From Rhizobium lentis (GTDB lineage Bacteria; Pseudomonadota; Alphaproteobacteria; Rhizobiales; Rhizobiaceae): a stretch of 64,000 nt of DNA. Below the pieces are notes generated by a model that was not told where the DNA came from, made no database searches, and worked only from the letters and a program-made list of their open reading frames with translations. The DNA is taken from the NCBI RefSeq assembly GCF_017352135.1, contig NZ_CP071455.1, forward strand, positions 62,001-126,000, given 5' to 3'. This document shows, piece by piece, positions 1 to 10,220 of this stretch. Numbering within the stretch: the stretch's first letter is position 1; the number at the start of each line of letters is the position of its first letter. The position numbers and the translations under genes were made by a program.

Positions 1-936
1 ATGATCGGCGGTTTCGAGCGCCCGAGCGGCGGAACGATCCGCATCGATGCGAAAGATGTGACGAGCCTGCCGCCCGAGCGGCGCCCGACCGGTATGGTGT
101 TCCAGAGCCATGCGCTCTGGACGCATATGGATGTCTTCAACAACATCGCCTTCGGGCTGAAGCTTCGCCGGCTGCCGAAATCAGCAATCCATGAGCGTGT
201 CGAGAGTGCATTGGCGTTGGTCGGCCTTGCCGATTATGGGCGGCGGATGACGACGCAGCTCTCGGGTGGACAGCAGCAGCGCGTCGCGCTTGCCCGCTCG
301 CTGGTGCTCGAACCGAAGATCCTGCTGCTCGACGAACCCTTCGCCAGCCTCGATCAACACTTGCGCGAAAGATTGCGGGAGGAAGTGCGCGATATCCAGC
401 AGCGCCTCGGCATCACCACGCTTTTCGTCACCCACGGCCAGGACGAGGCCCTGGCGCTTGCCGACCGCATCGTCGTCATGCGCGACGGGCGTACTGAACA
501 GATTGCGCCGCCGAGTACCATCTACCGGCAGCCGCAGACAGCCTTCGTCGCCGGCTTCATCGGCTCGATGAATTTCGTCCAGAGCCACACGAGAAACGGT
601 GTCTGCGGGCACCCTCTCTTCCCGCTCGCCATTCCCATCGAGGATGGGCCGGTGACGCTTGCCGGCCGCCCCGAAGCGCTGGTGATCCGTCCTTCTGATC
701 AGGCGGATGCGGCGACTGCCCACCGCATCGTCGATTTCGGCACCCATAAGATGGTCGATATTGATCTCGTAGACGGCACACGCCTGAAGGCGATGGTGGC
801 GCCGGACGATCGAATCCGGGCCGGAATGAAGGTCGAGCCGAGCTTCGCGAGCTTCTTCGCCTTCCGCGACAGCGCGCTCGTGCATCAGTCGATGCCGGCA
901 AAGAGCGACGCGGAGGCTGAGCTCCTGTCGGTATAG
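1..936 (+). CDS. ABC transporter ATP-binding protein, 5' end outside window
   Basis: This is the nucleotide-binding subunit of an ABC importer, working at the inner face of the inner membrane. The window opens just after the Walker A loop, so the first visible residues are already inside the ATPase core. Visible motifs are the Q-loop (FQS, residue 35 of the visible part), signature LSGGQ (87-91), Walker B ILLLDEP (107-113) and the H-loop histidine (145). The roughly 100-residue tail fits a TOBE-like regulatory domain of the PotA/FbpC/MalK group. The gene converges on the inositol-phosphatase-like gene, with stop codons four bases apart. Its transporter partners must lie upstream of the window, so the substrate cannot be inferred. 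The true start is not in the window. Confidence 0.9.
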   Translation: MIGGFERPSGGTIRIDAKDVTSLPPERRPTGMVFQSHALWTHMDVFNNIAFGLKLRRLPKSAIHERVESALALVGLADYGRRMTTQLSGGQQQRVALARSLVLEPKILLLDEPFASLDQHLRERLREEVRDIQQRLGITTLFVTHGQDEALALADRIVVMRDGRTEQIAPPSTIYRQPQTAFVAGFIGSMNFVQSHTRNGVCGHPLFPLAIPIEDGPVTLAGRPEALVIRPSDQADAATAHRIVDFGTHKMVDIDLVDGTRLKAMVAPDDRIRAGMKVEPSFASFFAFRDSALVHQSMPAKSDAEAELLSV

Positions 937-940
937 GCGA

Positions 941-1795
941 TTACGCCTTGTTCGAGAAACCTTCCCTGAGCCAGGGATAGAGCGCCTTGCTGGCCGCAAG
1001 GATATCGCCGCGCCCGTCGACATCAGCACCGGAAAAACGCGTGACGATGCCGCCCGCCTCTTCGACCATCAGCGCCGAGGCGCCGAAATCATGGATCGAG
1101 AGCCCGTCCTCGAAGAAACCGTCCAGCCGGCCGCAGGCGACATAGGCGATCGACAGTGCGGCCGAGCCGAGGCGGCGCACGCCCGCCGTATTGGCCATCA
1201 GGCGCTTGATGGCGTCGAAATAGGTCTCTTCCGAAACCGCCTTGACCTGGCCAGGGATCGGCAGTCCGGCGCCAACAAGCACGTTTTCGATGTCGCTGAC
1301 ATCAGCGCAACGGATATGCTCGCCGTTGAGATAGGCGCCACCGCCGATCTCGGCGCTGAACAGCTCGTCCTGCATGGCGTCGTAGACGACGCCGGCGACG
1401 AGCCTGCCGCCTTCGGCAATCGAGATCGTGATGCCGAAATGCGGGACGCCCCATGCATAGTTGGTCGTGCCGTCGATCGGATCGATATAGATGACCGGGG
1501 TTTCCGGCCCGGCCGTACGGTTGCCGACGGCCTCCTCACCCTGGATGGCATAATCAGGGAAGGCCTTGATCATCTCCTCGACGATGATCCGCTCGACGGC
1601 GACATCGATCTCGGTCTGATAGTCGCGCGGCGCCTTCGCAAGCATTTCCTGAGAGGTTCTGCGCCGCAGCGAGGCGCGGGCCGTGTCGCCGGCCTTCAAT
1701 ACCGTTTCGGCAAGCACGACAAGACGGGATGAGGCGTTCGGAGAAAGACGCGCTGATATCGGGGAGGATGTCATGTGAAAATCCGGGTGCTGCAT
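941..1795 (-). CDS. Inositol monophosphatase family protein
   Basis: A Mg-dependent phosphatase of the IMPase/SuhB/CysQ fold, 284 residues if the first ATG is used. The metal-binding motifs are clear: GEE at 86-88, IDPIDGTTN at 104-112, and a C-terminal HDFGASA block in place of the usual WDxxAG. It is the last gene of the minus-strand ABC operon, 79 bases after the ATPase gene, so a role in dephosphorylating an imported sugar or inositol phosphate is plausible (inference). The start is uncertain: an AAAGGAG sequence lies rather far upstream of the ATG at 1795, and a second ATG lies at 1774. A second IMPase-family gene occurs at 27058-27882, again beside a Ugp-type importer. Confidence 0.85.
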   Translation of the reverse strand: MQHPDFHMTSSPISARLSPNASSRLVVLAETVLKAGDTARASLRRRTSQEMLAKAPRDYQTEIDVAVERIIVEEMIKAFPDYAIQGEEAVGNRTAGPETPVIYIDPIDGTTNYAWGVPHFGITISIAEGGRLVAGVVYDAMQDELFSAEIGGGAYLNGEHIRCADVSDIENVLVGAGLPIPGQVKAVSEETYFDAIKRLMANTAGVRRLGSAALSIAYVACGRLDGFFEDGLSIHDFGASALMVEEAGGIVTRFSGADVDGRGDILAASKALYPWLREGFSNKA

Positions 1796-1874
1796 GGGGT
1801 GGATCGTGCGGAGCCACTCCTTTCGCAGAGCCCGATGATGGTTTTATGAAGCCGCCGCACTTGTCCGATGCGAG

Positions 1875-2941
<1,067 letters not shown>

Positions 2942-2945
<4 letters not shown>

Positions 2946-3769
2946 TTCAGGGCTCCAGAGGTGAGGCCGGACACGATGCGGCGCTGCAAGAGAACGAAGA
3001 TGGCGAGGATTGGCGTCACATACATCGTGGCGTAGGCCATGATGTTGTTCCACTCGTTGGTGTTCGGCCCCATGAAGGAGTTGAGGCCGACGCTGGCCGG
3101 CTGAAGATCGACCGCCTGGATCATCGACTTCGAGTAGACGAATTCGCCGAAGGCCTGCATGAAGATCAGGATGGCGCTGACGAGGATGCCGTTGCGGGCA
3201 AGCGGCAGCACGATGTTGGAGAAAGCGCCAATGCGCGAATTGCCGTCGACGAGGGCCGCCTCCTCCAGTTCCTGCGGAACGCTCATGAAAGTGGCGCGCA
3301 CCAGGACGACGAAGAAGGGCATGTGTTTTGCTGCGATCGCGATGATGACGGCAAGGCGCGGATAGGAGAGCATGCCGATCTGCGAGAAGCCGACGAAGAT
3401 CGGCGTGATCATCAGCGAGGCCGGCAGAACCTGCAGCATCAGGATCAGGAACAGGCCGATATCCACCCAGACGTTGCGATATCTCGCGAGCACATAGGCA
3501 CAGCCGATGCCGAGCAGCGTGATCAGCGCCACGGAACCGAGCGCGATGACCAGCGAATTCCATAGATAGCGGCCCATGTCTCGGCTTTCCCAGACATAGG
3601 CGTAGGTTCCCCATTGGGGTGCTGCCGGCCAGAAGCTCGGCGGCGTGGCGAACATCTCGGAGCCGCTTTTCAGCGCCGTGATGTACATCCAGTAGAGCGG
3701 AAAAAGATAGATCGCCGCCATGACGATCGATATTGCCAGCATCAGCCGGTCACGGTTCGTCGTGCTCAT
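2942..3769 (-). CDS. Carbohydrate ABC transporter permease, MalG/UgpE type
   Basis: Inner-membrane subunit of 275 residues with about six predicted membrane segments. The cytoplasmic coupling motif reads EEAALVDGNSRIGAF before the conserved LP, the EAA loop that contacts the ATPase. The start (3769) overlaps the stop of the upstream permease in an ATGA arrangement, and its own stop overlaps the ATPase start in the same way, so translation of the three genes is probably coupled. The length is normal for the family. Confidence 0.92.
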
Positions 3770-4668
3770 CCGCGCACCTCGTGGCGCGTGGAGCGGACAT
3801 AGACGACGGACGCGAACATGACGAAAACGATCATGATGACGGAGATCGTCGCGCCCTTGGCGAAGTCGTATTGACGGAAGGAGAGATCCCAGGCCCAATA
3901 TTGGGTGACGTTCGACGAATTGTTCGGTCCCCCCGACGTGATCGCGGCGAAGAGATCGAATTGCTGCAGCGTGAAGATGAGTCCGAGCGCGACGATGGCG
4001 CCGATCGTCGAGCGCATCATCGGCAGCGTGATCGTCCAGAAGCGCTGCCAGACATTGGCGCCGTCGAGTTCGGCCGCTTCGTAGAGATCGGCCGGGATTC
4101 CGGCAAGACCGACCGAGAGCAGGATCATATTGAACGAGGCGCCGAGCCAGATATTGGCAATGATCACCGCATAAAGTGAATAATGCGGATCCGAACGCCA
4201 GAAAATGTTGCCGGAGATGATGCCGCTCTCCTTCAAGATAAAATTCAGGACGCCGAAGTCGCCGGAGAGGATCCAGTTCCAGATGGCGCCGGCAACGAGG
4301 CCGGGCATTATCCAGGAGACGAGGAACAGCCCGCGCATCCACGAGGCGCCGGGAAAATTGACCCAGAAGAACAGCGCCAGGCCGAAACCGATCAGGAACT
4401 GGCCGGCGATCGAGCCGGTGACGAAGATGAGGGTGTTGTAGAGGATCGGCAGCGTTTCCGGCTGCGCGAAGAGGTCAGTATAGTTCTTGAAGCCGACGAA
4501 GGGCCGCGAGAAGGTGCCGAGGCTGAACATGTCGACCTCCTGGAAGCTCATCACCACATTGTAGATAAGCGGCAGCCCCGCCATCAGGAACAGAAAGCCA
4601 AGGGGAAAAGCGACCAGCACGATATCGAAACCGCGGCCGTCCCTGACGCTCGTCAGGATCCTCTTCAT
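3766..4668 (-). CDS. Carbohydrate ABC transporter permease, MalF/UgpA type
   Basis: Partner permease of 300 residues. It starts with a short cytoplasmic N-terminus (MKRILTS) and a first membrane helix, and carries an EAA loop (YEAAELDGANVWQRF). The ATG at 4668 was chosen because GGAGG lies seven bases upstream and family homology begins there; the open frame continues upstream only into repeat DNA. A 375-base mosaic repeat separates this gene from the binding-protein gene of the same operon. Confidence 0.92.
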   Translation of the reverse strand: MKRILTSVRDGRGFDIVLVAFPLGFLFLMAGLPLIYNVVMSFQEVDMFSLGTFSRPFVGFKNYTDLFAQPETLPILYNTLIFVTGSIAGQFLIGFGLALFFWVNFPGASWMRGLFLVSWIMPGLVAGAIWNWILSGDFGVLNFILKESGIISGNIFWRSDPHYSLYAVIIANIWLGASFNMILLSVGLAGIPADLYEAAELDGANVWQRFWTITLPMMRSTIGAIVALGLIFTLQQFDLFAAITSGGPNNSSNVTQYWAWDLSFRQYDFAKGATISVIMIVFVMFASVVYVRSTRHEVRG

Positions 4669-5043
4669 GGGTCCTCCGATGTCCCGAACGGGGCCGTCAG
4701 GCGCGTGACGCGGAAGACGGCCCCTGCCGGGAGGAAATGGTTGAGTTTTCCCTTCTCCCCAGAGGGGAGAAGGTGGCCCGAAGGGTCGGATGAGGGGGCG
4801 GCGAGCTCGACGCTGACTGTTCTTCACTTGCGTTCAGAACGTTCGTCGCTTGCGCTCCTCACCTCCCTCATCTGCCTGTTGGGTATCCGTACCTGGGTCG
4901 AGCCGCGTGTCTCGCCCGTCCTTTCGGACCCCGTTGGGAGAAGAGGGAGCAAGCGGCGATCCCGGCCCTGCGCTTTGGCTCCGGGCGTTCGTCGCTGCAA
5001 TCGATCCACTGGATCGATTGCTTCGGCTGCGCCGAACCGCTCC
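4669..5043. repeat. Mosaic intergenic palindromic element (RIME-like) inside an ABC operon
   Basis: A gap of 375 bases without a gene, filled with palindromic modules. One is a perfect 10-bp stem, CCTTCTCCCC-AGA-GGGGAGAAGG, at 4751-4773, followed by the GGATGAGGGGG block. The other is a perfect 11-bp stem, GCAATCGATCC-ACT-GGATCGATTGC, at 4997-5021. The first module and its tail match what I know of rhizobial intergenic mosaic elements (RIME). Open frames across it are low-complexity shadows. It separates the highly expressed binding-protein gene from the permease genes, so it could act in mRNA processing or partial termination (inference). Confidence 0.75.
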
Positions 5044-6276
5044 TCACCCAAGCACAGCTTTGATCTTATCCGCGGCTTGATCGAGCGCGTCCTTCGGGCT
5101 CATCTGGCCGGTCAGCGCTGCCTGGATAGCATCCTGAATCGCCTTGGAGATCTTCGGCCATTGCGGATGCGGGCCGCGGGGCTTCGCGTATTTGAGCTGT
5201 TCGAGGAAGACCTTGAGGGCGGCATCCTTCAGCGGCTGGCCGCTCTCGGGGATCGAGATGTCGGAACGGGCCGGAAGCTGGCCGAAGTTCTTGAACATTT
5301 TGTCGTCCTGCGAGGCGAAATATTCGAGCGCCTTGAAAGCTTCGGCCGGATGTTTGCTGCTGGCGAAGATCGCCCAGTTGAAATCGCCCATGGCCGAGGA
5401 GCGTTCAGCTCCTTCCTTCGGAACCGGAAGCAGGGTGACGCCCCAGTCGAATTTCGCTTCCTGCACCATGCGGTCGAGTTCCCACGGACCCGAGATCGCC
5501 ATCGCCGCATTGCCCGAATTGAAGGTACCGGTCGAATCCCACTGGCCGCGCGTCAGACTATCGGGAGAGGCGAGCTTCTCATCGATGATCGTCTTCCAGA
5601 TCTCGAGCGCCTTTACCGCGCCGTCGGCATTGATGTGCTCGTAGCTGCCGCCGCCCATCTGCGCCCAGGGAAGGAACTGGAAGGTGCCTTCCTCGTTCGC
5701 CTTGGCCGAGAAGGCGAGACCGTAGATGTTCTTGGCGGGGTCGGTCAGCTTGCGGGCATCCTCGACCAACTCATCCCAGGTCTGCGGCGGCTTGTTCGGA
5801 TCGAGGCCCTTCGCCTTGAACATGTCCTTGTTGTAGTAGAGAGCTATCGTGTTGGTCGCCTTCGGCACGCCGTAATATTTGCCGTCCCATTCGACCGATT
5901 TCAGCGGGCCCGGGAAATAGTTATCCGGCTTGATGACGGTCGACTTGGAGATCATGTCGGTGAGATCGAGGAAGGCGCCGCGCGACGAGAAGAGCGCGTG
6001 CTCGGGATTGTCAACGGCGATGATGTCGGGCGCTTGGCCGGTCGCGTAGGCGCGCATGGCTTCAGTAACGACGTCGTCGAACTGGATCAGCCGGTATTCG
6101 ATGGTGATGCCGTTGTGTTGGTCATTGAATTCCTTGACCAAGGTCGGCGCAGGCTGGGTGTCCTTGTCAAGCGACCAGAGCGTCAGCTTGACGTCTTCCG
6201 CCTTGGCGGACAGACCGAAGAGCGAGACGCTTGCGAGCGCCAGAGCGCCAAGAATTGCATATTTGCGGATAGCCAT
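5044..6276 (-). CDS. Carbohydrate ABC transporter substrate-binding protein (family 1)
   Basis: Periplasmic solute-binding protein of 410 residues, of the MalE/UgpB type. A Sec signal peptide is visible (hydrophobic stretch 7-22, likely cleavage after SAKA at residue 26). The mature N-terminus [11 protein letters not shown] is the usual first beta strand of extracellular binding protein family 1. A strong ribosome-binding site, AAGGAGGAG, precedes the ATG. It is upstream of its permeases in the operon and downstream of the isomerase gene. The ligand is unknown, but the neighbours (sugar isomerase, Gfo/Idh/MocA dehydrogenase) point to a sugar or polyol. Confidence 0.92.
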   Translation of the reverse strand: MAIRKYAILGALALASVSLFGLSAKAEDVKLTLWSLDKDTQPAPTLVKEFNDQHNGITIEYRLIQFDDVVTEAMRAYATGQAPDIIAVDNPEHALFSSRGAFLDLTDMISKSTVIKPDNYFPGPLKSVEWDGKYYGVPKATNTIALYYNKDMFKAKGLDPNKPPQTWDELVEDARKLTDPAKNIYGLAFSAKANEEGTFQFLPWAQMGGGSYEHINADGAVKALEIWKTIIDEKLASPDSLTRGQWDSTGTFNSGNAAMAISGPWELDRMVQEAKFDWGVTLLPVPKEGAERSSAMGDFNWAIFASSKHPAEAFKALEYFASQDDKMFKNFGQLPARSDISIPESGQPLKDAALKVFLEQLKYAKPRGPHPQWPKISKAIQDAIQAALTGQMSPKDALDQAADKIKAVLG

Positions 6277-6339
6277 GGTTCTCCTCCTTTGTGGTTATCC
6301 CCGTGGGCCGGCAATTCCTCTTTGCCGGCCACGATGTCA

Positions 6340-7242
6340 TCAGACCGGATCGACGACGAATTCGCCGCCCCGGGCATGCTTGAGGTGGTTCAACGCATAG
6401 ACCTGGCCGGTCATTTCGAGTTCGTCGCGGTAGACCGGGTCGTGCCAGCCTTCGATGTCGATCGATCCGCACCAGCCGGCAAGGCGCAACTCGGAAATGA
6501 TGTCGGTCCAGTTGCTGTCGCCGAAGCCCGGCGTGCGCATGAAAACAAACTTCTCCTTGCCGAAGATCCCGTGTTCCTTGATGACCTCCCAGCGGATGGT
6601 CGCGTCCTTGCCGTGGACGTGGAAGATCTTGTGCGCCCATTTGCGGATCTGCGGCATCGGGTCGATCAGATAGACCATCTGATGGCAGGGTTCCCACTCC
6701 AGCCCGATATGGTCATCCGGCGTTTCGTTGAAGATCAGTTCCCAGGCATCGGGATTGTGGGCGATGTTCCAGTCGCCGCTCGCCCAGTTGCCGTCCATGG
6801 CGCAATTTTCGAAAGCGATCCTGATGCCCTTGTCGGCGGCGCGCCTGGCGAGCTCGCTCCAGATCTCTCTGTAGCGCGGCAGACTGTCGGTCAGCGGTTT
6901 GCCGCGAATGCGGCCGGTGAAGCCGGCGACGCAGGAGGCGCCGAAGTGATGGGCGTTGTCGATGCAGTCCTTCCAGCCCTGCAACGTCTCCAGGTCAATT
7001 GCGTCCTCTTCCAGCGGGTTGCCGAACATGCCGAGCGTCGAAATGGTGATGTCGCGGTCGCCGATCGCGTCAAGGCAGCGCTTGCCGAGTTCGGCGAGAT
7101 TCTGGCCCTTGGTCGTCTGCCAGAAAAAGGGTTCGAAACTTTCGAAGCCGAGGTCAGCGATCTGGCCGATGCGTGCGGCGGCATCACCCTTGTTGCCGCT
7201 GACCATCGTGCCGATGCGAATGGATTTTGCAGGATTGCTCAC
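6340..7242 (-). CDS. Sugar phosphate isomerase/epimerase family protein (TIM barrel)
   Basis: A 300-residue xylose-isomerase-like TIM-barrel protein of the IolE/IolI/hexulose-3-epimerase group. Metal-site-like elements are visible: an acidic strand end (IAFENC near 150), GLEWEPCHQ near 187-195, FHVHGKD near 215-221, and IDIEGWHDP near 259-267. The start is a GTG at 7242 with AGGA about ten bases upstream; no in-frame ATG precedes it. It lies 11 bases after the dehydrogenase gene and 63 before the binding-protein gene, so it probably acts on the imported sugar. The exact reaction cannot be assigned. Confidence 0.85.
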   Translation of the reverse strand: MSNPAKSIRIGTMVSGNKGDAAARIGQIADLGFESFEPFFWQTTKGQNLAELGKRCLDAIGDRDITISTLGMFGNPLEEDAIDLETLQGWKDCIDNAHHFGASCVAGFTGRIRGKPLTDSLPRYREIWSELARRAADKGIRIAFENCAMDGNWASGDWNIAHNPDAWELIFNETPDDHIGLEWEPCHQMVYLIDPMPQIRKWAHKIFHVHGKDATIRWEVIKEHGIFGKEKFVFMRTPGFGDSNWTDIISELRLAGWCGSIDIEGWHDPVYRDELEMTGQVYALNHLKHARGGEFVVDPV

Positions 7243-7253
7243 GTCACTTCATC

Positions 7254-8288
7254 CTATGCTGAAATTTCGATGCGCCGGCCGGTCTTGGCGCTTTCGATCG
7301 CGCTGAAGACCATGGCGAGGCTTCTGATATTGTCGGAATTGACGGTCTCCGGCTGTTTGCCGGTGCCGATCGCCGCGATGAAATCGGCGATGACACTGGC
7401 GTGGCCGTGAGTCTCCTCATCATGTTCCGGACCGGGAACGTTTACGGAAACAAAGCCGTGCAGAAGGCCAGGCTCTTCGCCGGCGACGGCTGCCTTGAAA
7501 TTCTCGTCGCCGTCCCAGGTCAGCATTCCTTTCGAGCCGACGAGACGCCATTGGCTTTCCCAACTGGTGCGCTCGCCTTCCGCGCACCAGGAGCCGCGAT
7601 AGGTGAAGACGATATCGTCGGAAAATTCGAAGATGGCGTTTGCCGAGGCGCCGTGCCTGTACCAGGAGCCCTTCGGATTGCGCTCGACGCAATAGACGGC
7701 GAGCGGCTTCTTATCCGCGACATAGCGGGCCGCATCGAAGGTATGGATCGCCATGTCGAGCAGCAGCACATTGTCCATCTCCTCGCGGAAGCCGCCGAAA
7801 TGTGGCGCGATGAAGAAGTCGCAGTGAATGGCGGTGAGCTCGCCGATCGCACCGCTGTCGACGAAACGGCGCAGGCGCCTGACCCCCGAGATGAAGCGTC
7901 GGTTCTGGATGACGGCGTGGATACGGCCGGTCTCTGCCGCGAGATCGATCAGCGCAGCGCCTTCGGCAAGCGAGGCCGCCATCGGCTTTTCACTGAGCAC
8001 GTGGCAGCCGGCCTTGAGTGCGGTCGAAACAACATCATACCGGGCGGACGGAATGACGATGTCGAAGACGAGATCAGCCTTCGTGACAGCAATGACGTCG
8101 GACAGGTCCGAGCCGATGACTGCGCCTTCCAGACCGAACTCGGCGGCGAGCGTTTCCGCCGTCTCCCGGTTCAGGTCCACGAGGCCGACAATGGCGATGG
8201 ACTCGGCGAGTTGGGGGTTGGAAGCGATGGCGCGCAACCAACCTTTGGACATAGCTCCGCACCCGCACAGAATGGCACTGAATTTCAC
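7254..8288 (-). CDS. Gfo/Idh/MocA family oxidoreductase
   Basis: NAD(P)-dependent sugar or polyol dehydrogenase. The N-terminal Rossmann domain starts with the variant glycine motif CGCGAMSKGW, and the catalytic-type motif SEKPMA follows near residue 97. I place the start at a GTG (8288), because GGAGG stands seven bases upstream and the Rossmann strand begins at once (KFSAILCGC), giving 344 residues. An in-frame ATG further upstream (8366) would start inside the operator region and is unlikely. It is the first gene of the minus-strand ABC operon and is divergent from the LacI-type regulator. Confidence 0.88.
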   Translation of the reverse strand: MKFSAILCGCGAMSKGWLRAIASNPQLAESIAIVGLVDLNRETAETLAAEFGLEGAVIGSDLSDVIAVTKADLVFDIVIPSARYDVVSTALKAGCHVLSEKPMAASLAEGAALIDLAAETGRIHAVIQNRRFISGVRRLRRFVDSGAIGELTAIHCDFFIAPHFGGFREEMDNVLLLDMAIHTFDAARYVADKKPLAVYCVERNPKGSWYRHGASANAIFEFSDDIVFTYRGSWCAEGERTSWESQWRLVGSKGMLTWDGDENFKAAVAGEEPGLLHGFVSVNVPGPEHDEETHGHASVIADFIAAIGTGKQPETVNSDNIRSLAMVFSAIESAKTGRRIEISA

Positions 8289-8335
8289 GATTTCCTCCGA
8301 GGGAACGGCGCCAACTCTCTTGGTGACACGCATCC

Positions 8336-8372
8336 CGTAAACGTTTACGACTGTAGGCGAAAACATTTTACG
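8336..8372. promoter_or_regulatory. LacI-type operator pair between divergent genes
   Basis: A perfect 14-bp palindrome CGTAAACGTTTACG lies at 8336-8349, and a weaker copy CGAAAACATTTTACG at 8358-8372. The two centres are about 22 bases apart, two helical turns. LacI-family operators typically have a central CpG and this AT-rich arm pattern. The sites sit between the dehydrogenase start (8288) and the LacI-type gene start (8398), so they probably control the ABC operon and may also autoregulate the regulator (inference). Confidence 0.75.
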
Positions 8373-8397
8373 CTGTCAATAGAGGCGAAATGCGAAA

Positions 8398-9468
8398 ATG
8401 CGGAGCAAAGGAAAAGCGTCGGCAACGAGAGGCATCCGCCAACTTGCTGAACACCTTGATATCTCGATTGGCACGGTCTCCCGTGCCCTGAACGGCAAAC
8501 CCGACGTGAACGAGGAAACCCGCCGGCGCGTGCTGGCGGCGGCCGAAGAGCTCGGCTACGTCGCCAATCAATCGGGGCGAAGCCTTCGACAAGGAGAGAC
8601 GAAGGTCATCGGCTTCATGATTGAATCCAGCCAGGAAGTGGTCGAAAATGCCGACAACTTTTTCCTTGGGGTCACCAGCGGGCTGCAGCATTGCTTTGCC
8701 CGCCATAAGCTCGACCTCCTGATGCTCCCCTGCCCGGCCGATGAGGACCCGTGCGAATATCTGAAGCGCATGGTGGCGCGACGTATCGTCGATGCGATGA
8801 TCATCTCCAACACGCAGCGTATCGATCGGCGCATCGATCTTCTCTTGCGCGCAAAGATTCCCTTCCTCGCTGTCGGCCGCAGCCTTTCAGCCGGCAATTT
8901 CCCCTGGGTCGATCTGGATTTCGAGGGGGTCGCCGAACGCGCTGTCGAACGGCTGGTCGCGCGCGGCCATCGCCGGATCGCGATCACTGCGCCATCGACC
9001 GAGGCCAACCTCGGCTACGTCTTTGTCGACAGCTACCGCCGTGCGCTCGAACGGCACGGCATCCGCTTCGATCCCTTGCTGGTCATTCGCGTCAAGTCGA
9101 GCGAACAAGGCGGGTACCGCGCAGCACAGGAACTGCTGCAGTTTGAAGACCGCCCGACCGCAGTCATCCTGATATACGAGATCATGGCGATCGGCCTCTA
9201 CCGGCGGCTGACGGAATCGGGGATCCTCCCCGGTCGCGACCTCGCGGTCATAGGCTTCCGCGACGCTCCGCGCGCACGCTTCCTGCAGCCCTCGCTCAGC
9301 TGCTTCCGCATGTCGCTCCACGATCTCGGCATCGCGATCGGCCAGACGCTTCTCTCTAACATGCCGGCCTATCGCGCGTTCTATCCGGATGGCGGCCGCA
9401 ACATCATCTGGCCGCTGGAACTGGTATCCGGCGAAAGCGACGCGTTTGAGATCGGAGCCCTGACCTGA
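8398..9468 (+). CDS. LacI family transcriptional regulator
   Basis: A 356-residue repressor-type protein. The N-terminal helix-turn-helix and hinge are at about 13-60 (IRQLAEHLDISIGTVSRALNG, then the LGYVANQ hinge region), and the rest is a periplasmic-binding-protein-like effector domain. It is transcribed away from the sugar ABC operon; the operators at 8336-8372 lie between. By position it is the local regulator of 941-8288, with an imported sugar or its catabolite as the likely effector (inference). Confidence 0.93.
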   Translation: MRSKGKASATRGIRQLAEHLDISIGTVSRALNGKPDVNEETRRRVLAAAEELGYVANQSGRSLRQGETKVIGFMIESSQEVVENADNFFLGVTSGLQHCFARHKLDLLMLPCPADEDPCEYLKRMVARRIVDAMIISNTQRIDRRIDLLLRAKIPFLAVGRSLSAGNFPWVDLDFEGVAERAVERLVARGHRRIAITAPSTEANLGYVFVDSYRRALERHGIRFDPLLVIRVKSSEQGGYRAAQELLQFEDRPTAVILIYEIMAIGLYRRLTESGILPGRDLAVIGFRDAPRARFLQPSLSCFRMSLHDLGIAIGQTLLSNMPAYRAFYPDGGRNIIWPLELVSGESDAFEIGALT

Positions 9469-9529
9469 GCGTCTGTAAAGTAGACATGAGGTAGTATATT
9501 TTCTCGTAAATGTAGCATGGAACTTTCCG

Positions 9530-9778
9530 ATGAGAATGTCCTTCATGACCAGCGCCGGCTTCAACCAGAATCCAAGCAAGGCGAAGAAGGAGGCAAGCGA
9601 GCGGCCGCTTGTGATCACCGATCACGGCCAGGCAGCCTATGTGCTTGTCAGCTACGCCGCATTCCAGGCGACTTGGAAAGCGCCGAAGACGCTCTTTTCG
9701 GCATTGCGCGATCCTCGGGCGGATGAACGAGAATTCGAGCCCGAGCGGATCGGCTTCGACAGGACTCTCGAGTTCTGA
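9530..9778 (+). CDS. Type II antitoxin, Phd/YefM family
   Basis: An 82-residue antitoxin-like protein. The pattern FNQNPSKAKKEA, then PLVITDHGQAAYVLVSYAAF, is the Phd/YefM DNA-binding N-terminal fold. The C-terminal tail (FEPERIGFDR) is the type that wraps the toxin. The start may be the ATG at 9530 or the one at 9545, which matches family spacing better; no clear ribosome-binding site is seen for either. Its stop overlaps the ATG of a VapC-type toxin frame (TGATG), the usual toxin-antitoxin coupling. Because the toxin frame is broken, this is now probably an orphan antitoxin. Confidence 0.8.
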   Translation: MRMSFMTSAGFNQNPSKAKKEASERPLVITDHGQAAYVLVSYAAFQATWKAPKTLFSALRDPRADEREFEPERIGFDRTLEF

Positions 9779-10202
9779 TGGTGTTCCTCCTCGATACGAA
9801 TATCGTCTCCGCAGCGCGCGGGGTCGAACGGCAGGCGCGGGAATTCCAAGACTTCATGAGGAGTTTTCCGTCACTGAGGCCTATCTCGGCGGTCACGATC
9901 ATGGAAATCCAGTTCGGCATTCAGCGCGAGCGCACAAGGGACCCTGGCTTCGCCTAGAATCTCCACCGCTGGATGGACGAGATCGTGCTGGCGGAATTCG
10001 CCGGGCGCATCCTGCCGTTCGACACGGCGACGGCAAGCCGGGCCGGCCTGCTGCCGACCGCGGATAAGCGTCTCTCCGCCGATGCGATGATCGCAGCCAC
10101 GGCGCCGGAGCACGGACTGACGTGACGCGCAATGTCGCGCATTTCAACCCGCTCGGTGTCGAATGCATCGATCCCTGGCGCTTTGCCGGCGCGCCGAGCT
10201 GA
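9778..10202 (+). pseudogene. vapC: VapC-type PIN-domain toxin, inactivated
   Basis: The frame begins FLLDTNIVSAAR with the first PIN-domain acidic residue, and ISAVTIMEIQFGI carries the second conserved block. Codon 60 is an in-frame TAG (9955-9957), yet homology continues past it (LHRWMDEIVLAEF, then PTADKRLSADAMIAATA). A second lesion near 10120 is a one-base loss: the typical ending VTRNVAHFNPLGVECIDPW is readable only in the next frame and runs to the TGA at 10200-10202. A nonsense mutation plus a frameshift make a working toxin very unlikely. Confidence 0.85.
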
Positions 10203-10220
10203 GCGCTCGCGAGCTGTTCT

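Noticed and set aside
4183..7410. A 1075-codon open frame on the plus strand
   Set aside because: It lies antisense to the well-supported permease, binding-protein and isomerase genes, crosses a repeat region, is very rich in Arg, Asp and Glu, and matches no family; it is a GC-rich shadow.
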